Shown: piece after piece, positions 61,620 to 64,000 of the stretch
Numbering within the stretch: the first letter of the stretch is position 1
Layout: each line of letters starts with the position of its first letter
Assembly: GCA_965197455.1 (NCBI GenBank)
Contig: OZ240208.1
Location: 2,480,001-2,544,000 of the forward strand
DNA: 64,000 nt
Reading direction: 5' to 3'
From: JAGWBD01 sp965197455
GTDB lineage: Bacteria > Chloroflexota > Anaerolineae > Aggregatilineales > Phototrophicaceae
The notes under the pieces: model-generated
What the model saw: only the letters and a program-made list of their open reading frames with translations
What the model was told of the DNA's origin: nothing
Database searches by the model: none
Translations under genes and position numbers: made by a program

Positions 61620-62357
61620 ATGTTTCCTTCTCGAATCGTTTCACTTCTGGCCTTGCTGCCATTGCTGGCAAGCGCCTGGCAGGTTCATATTATCAATCAA
61701 GAGCGTGTGGCTCGAGATGCGTACAATTCCACGCGTAATGAGGCGCTCCGCTTTGCCAATGGACTTCGGCAATCCTCTGATGATCTGACGCTCATGGTGC
61801 GCCTGTATGCCATCAACGGGGACCCGAGATACAGGGAGTACTTTGACGAAATTCTGGCCATCCGCAACGGTGATACGCCGCGACCGGACGGGTATCTTGA
61901 TGTCCCTTACTGGGATATTGTGCTGGCAACAGGTGAGCGTCCCGGTGCGCCAGGCGATATTGTGCGGATCAGAACTCTGGCCCGCGAGGCCGGCCTTGGT
62001 GAGGACGAGCGCGCCCTGTTTGAATCGGCTGAAGACGCATCCAACAAGCTCGCGGAGCTGGAGAATGAGGTGATGGATGCCGTTGCCCTGCAGGTTGAGG
62101 CTGGCGGTGAATATGTGCTTGAAGGCGAGGCGCTCGCGGCGATGCGGCGTCTGCACGGCCATGAGTATTTCGCCGCCAAGTCGATGGTCATGACGCCACT
62201 GGTTGAACTTGCCCACAGAGTGGATGTTTCCCTGGAAGCGTCGAAGCCTGGCATGCAGCAATTGCTCGACGAAGGCTTCCTTGTTTTGCTTGTTTTGCTG
62301 GCGCTCTCGTTCGTGTTGAGCGTGGCCGGCATCTGGCAGCGACGGCGCGAACAGTAG
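61620..62357 (+). CDS. Stand-alone sensor-like membrane protein without output domain
   Basis: The 245-residue protein begins with a membrane anchor (IVSLLALLPLLASAW). A helical extracytoplasmic region contains GLRQSSDDLTLMVRLYAINGDPRYREYF and LAIRNGDTPRPDGY, a pattern I know from the sensory N-termini of chemoreceptors, histidine kinases and nucleotide cyclases. A second membrane helix (FLVLLVLLALSFVLSVAGIW) is followed directly by QRRREQ and a stop. No HAMP, kinase, cyclase or GGDEF domain follows in any frame. Either a truncated receptor or a free-standing sensing subunit. Confidence 0.7.
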   Translation: MFPSRIVSLLALLPLLASAWQVHIINQERVARDAYNSTRNEALRFANGLRQSSDDLTLMVRLYAINGDPRYREYFDEILAIRNGDTPRPDGYLDVPYWDIVLATGERPGAPGDIVRIRTLAREAGLGEDERALFESAEDASNKLAELENEVMDAVALQVEAGGEYVLEGEALAAMRRLHGHEYFAAKSMVMTPLVELAHRVDVSLEASKPGMQQLLDEGFLVLLVLLALSFVLSVAGIWQRRREQ

Positions 62358-62378
62358 CAAGCAAGGCCAGACGTGGAC

Positions 62379-62408
62379 TTGACAGGGGCCTGGTGGGCGG
62401 GGTAGGAT
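62379..62408 (+). promoter_or_regulatory. rRNA promoter
   Basis: TTGACA (62379-62384), an 18-bp spacer and TAGGAT (62403-62408). It lies about 155 bp upstream of the mature 16S 5' end. Confidence 0.7.
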
Positions 62409-62563
62409 GTGGATCTGCTACGGAGCGAGTATGTAGCGGGGGCCCGAGGGAGGGCCGGGACGCAGCTTGACAACATGAGAGTGGGAAGGAAAGCGGAAGG
62501 CCGGTGCGACCGGCTTGGGGCCGGGTACCGGGGCCGACAGAATACTGGTGCGAAGAGGTAGGA
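62409..62563 (+). other. 16S rRNA leader
   Basis: The leader is G-rich and structured. GCCGGT-GCG-ACCGGC (62500-62514) is a perfect hairpin. AGCTTGACAAC near 62465 resembles an antitermination boxA only loosely. No gene is seen here. The 16S processing stem probably forms with sequence beyond the window. Confidence 0.5.

Positions 62564-64000
<1,437 letters not shown>

Noticed and set aside
62467..62472. A second rRNA promoter (TTGACA in the leader)
   Set aside because: No -10-like hexamer at the proper distance.

Overview
The window is 64 kb of high-GC bacterial chromosome. It ends inside a 16S rRNA gene. The 16S text has blocks such as GTGCCGTGAGGTGTTCGG that resemble Chloroflexota sequences I remember. 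Several genes start close behind a -10 box without a leader, and sigma70-type promoters (TTGnnn, 17-18 bp, TAnnnT) can be read in many gaps. Chloroflexota is my best guess; class and genus cannot be fixed by eye.

Layout. 1-9.7 kb is mixed housekeeping: the start of a glycosyltransferase, tRNA-Cys, a rhodanese/SufE pair, mutY, a TPR protein, a frameshifted di-haem cytochrome gene, a Gfo/Idh/MocA oxidoreductase with an SRPBCC partner, an A+T-richer unknown-gene/PIN pair that looks like a toxin-antitoxin module, and terC. 9.7-34.1 kb is one long plus-strand catabolic cluster. It holds two aminotransferases, an LDH2-type dehydrogenase, three aspartoacylase-like proteins, two S9 peptidases, an M24 protein, a peptide-type ABC importer without ATPases, a DegT-type aminotransferase, four tandem MmgE/PrpD proteins, an enolase-superfamily enzyme and an RraA-like protein. 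One good promoter with a 12-bp palindrome just downstream precedes it.

34.1-46.8 kb holds an M23/LysM peptidase, a moaA-map-methyltransferase-hydrolase operon, an APH-type kinase coupled to a threonine-synthase-like enzyme, a large membrane protein, a rhomboid protease, a PhyH-like dioxygenase and prfA. 46.9-57.5 kb holds a cupin, transketolase, nitroreductase, an ECF sigma / zinc anti-sigma / thioredoxin reductase operon resembling SigR-RsrA-TrxB, ftsH, a four-gene minus-strand operon (TlpA-like, DUF4013, exonuclease, methyltransferase) and mscL. 57.6-61.5 kb holds a chorismate mutase-DAHP synthase fusion and dnaX-ybaB-recR. The end carries an orphan sensor-like membrane protein behind a 40-nt hairpin, then the rRNA promoter, leader and 16S.

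The most interesting part is the 24-kb cluster. Several families occur there as an apparently intact copy beside a copy that has lost key catalytic residues: the aminotransferase pair, the aspartoacylase-like pair at 18.3-20.4 kb, and MmgE/PrpD copies 2 and 4, which lack an active-site lysine kept by copies 1 and 3. The M24 protein has substituted metal ligands, and the second S9 gene appears to have an ATA codon where its paralogue has ATG. I infer uptake and stepwise breakdown of an acylated or peptide-like amino compound; the substrate is unknown.
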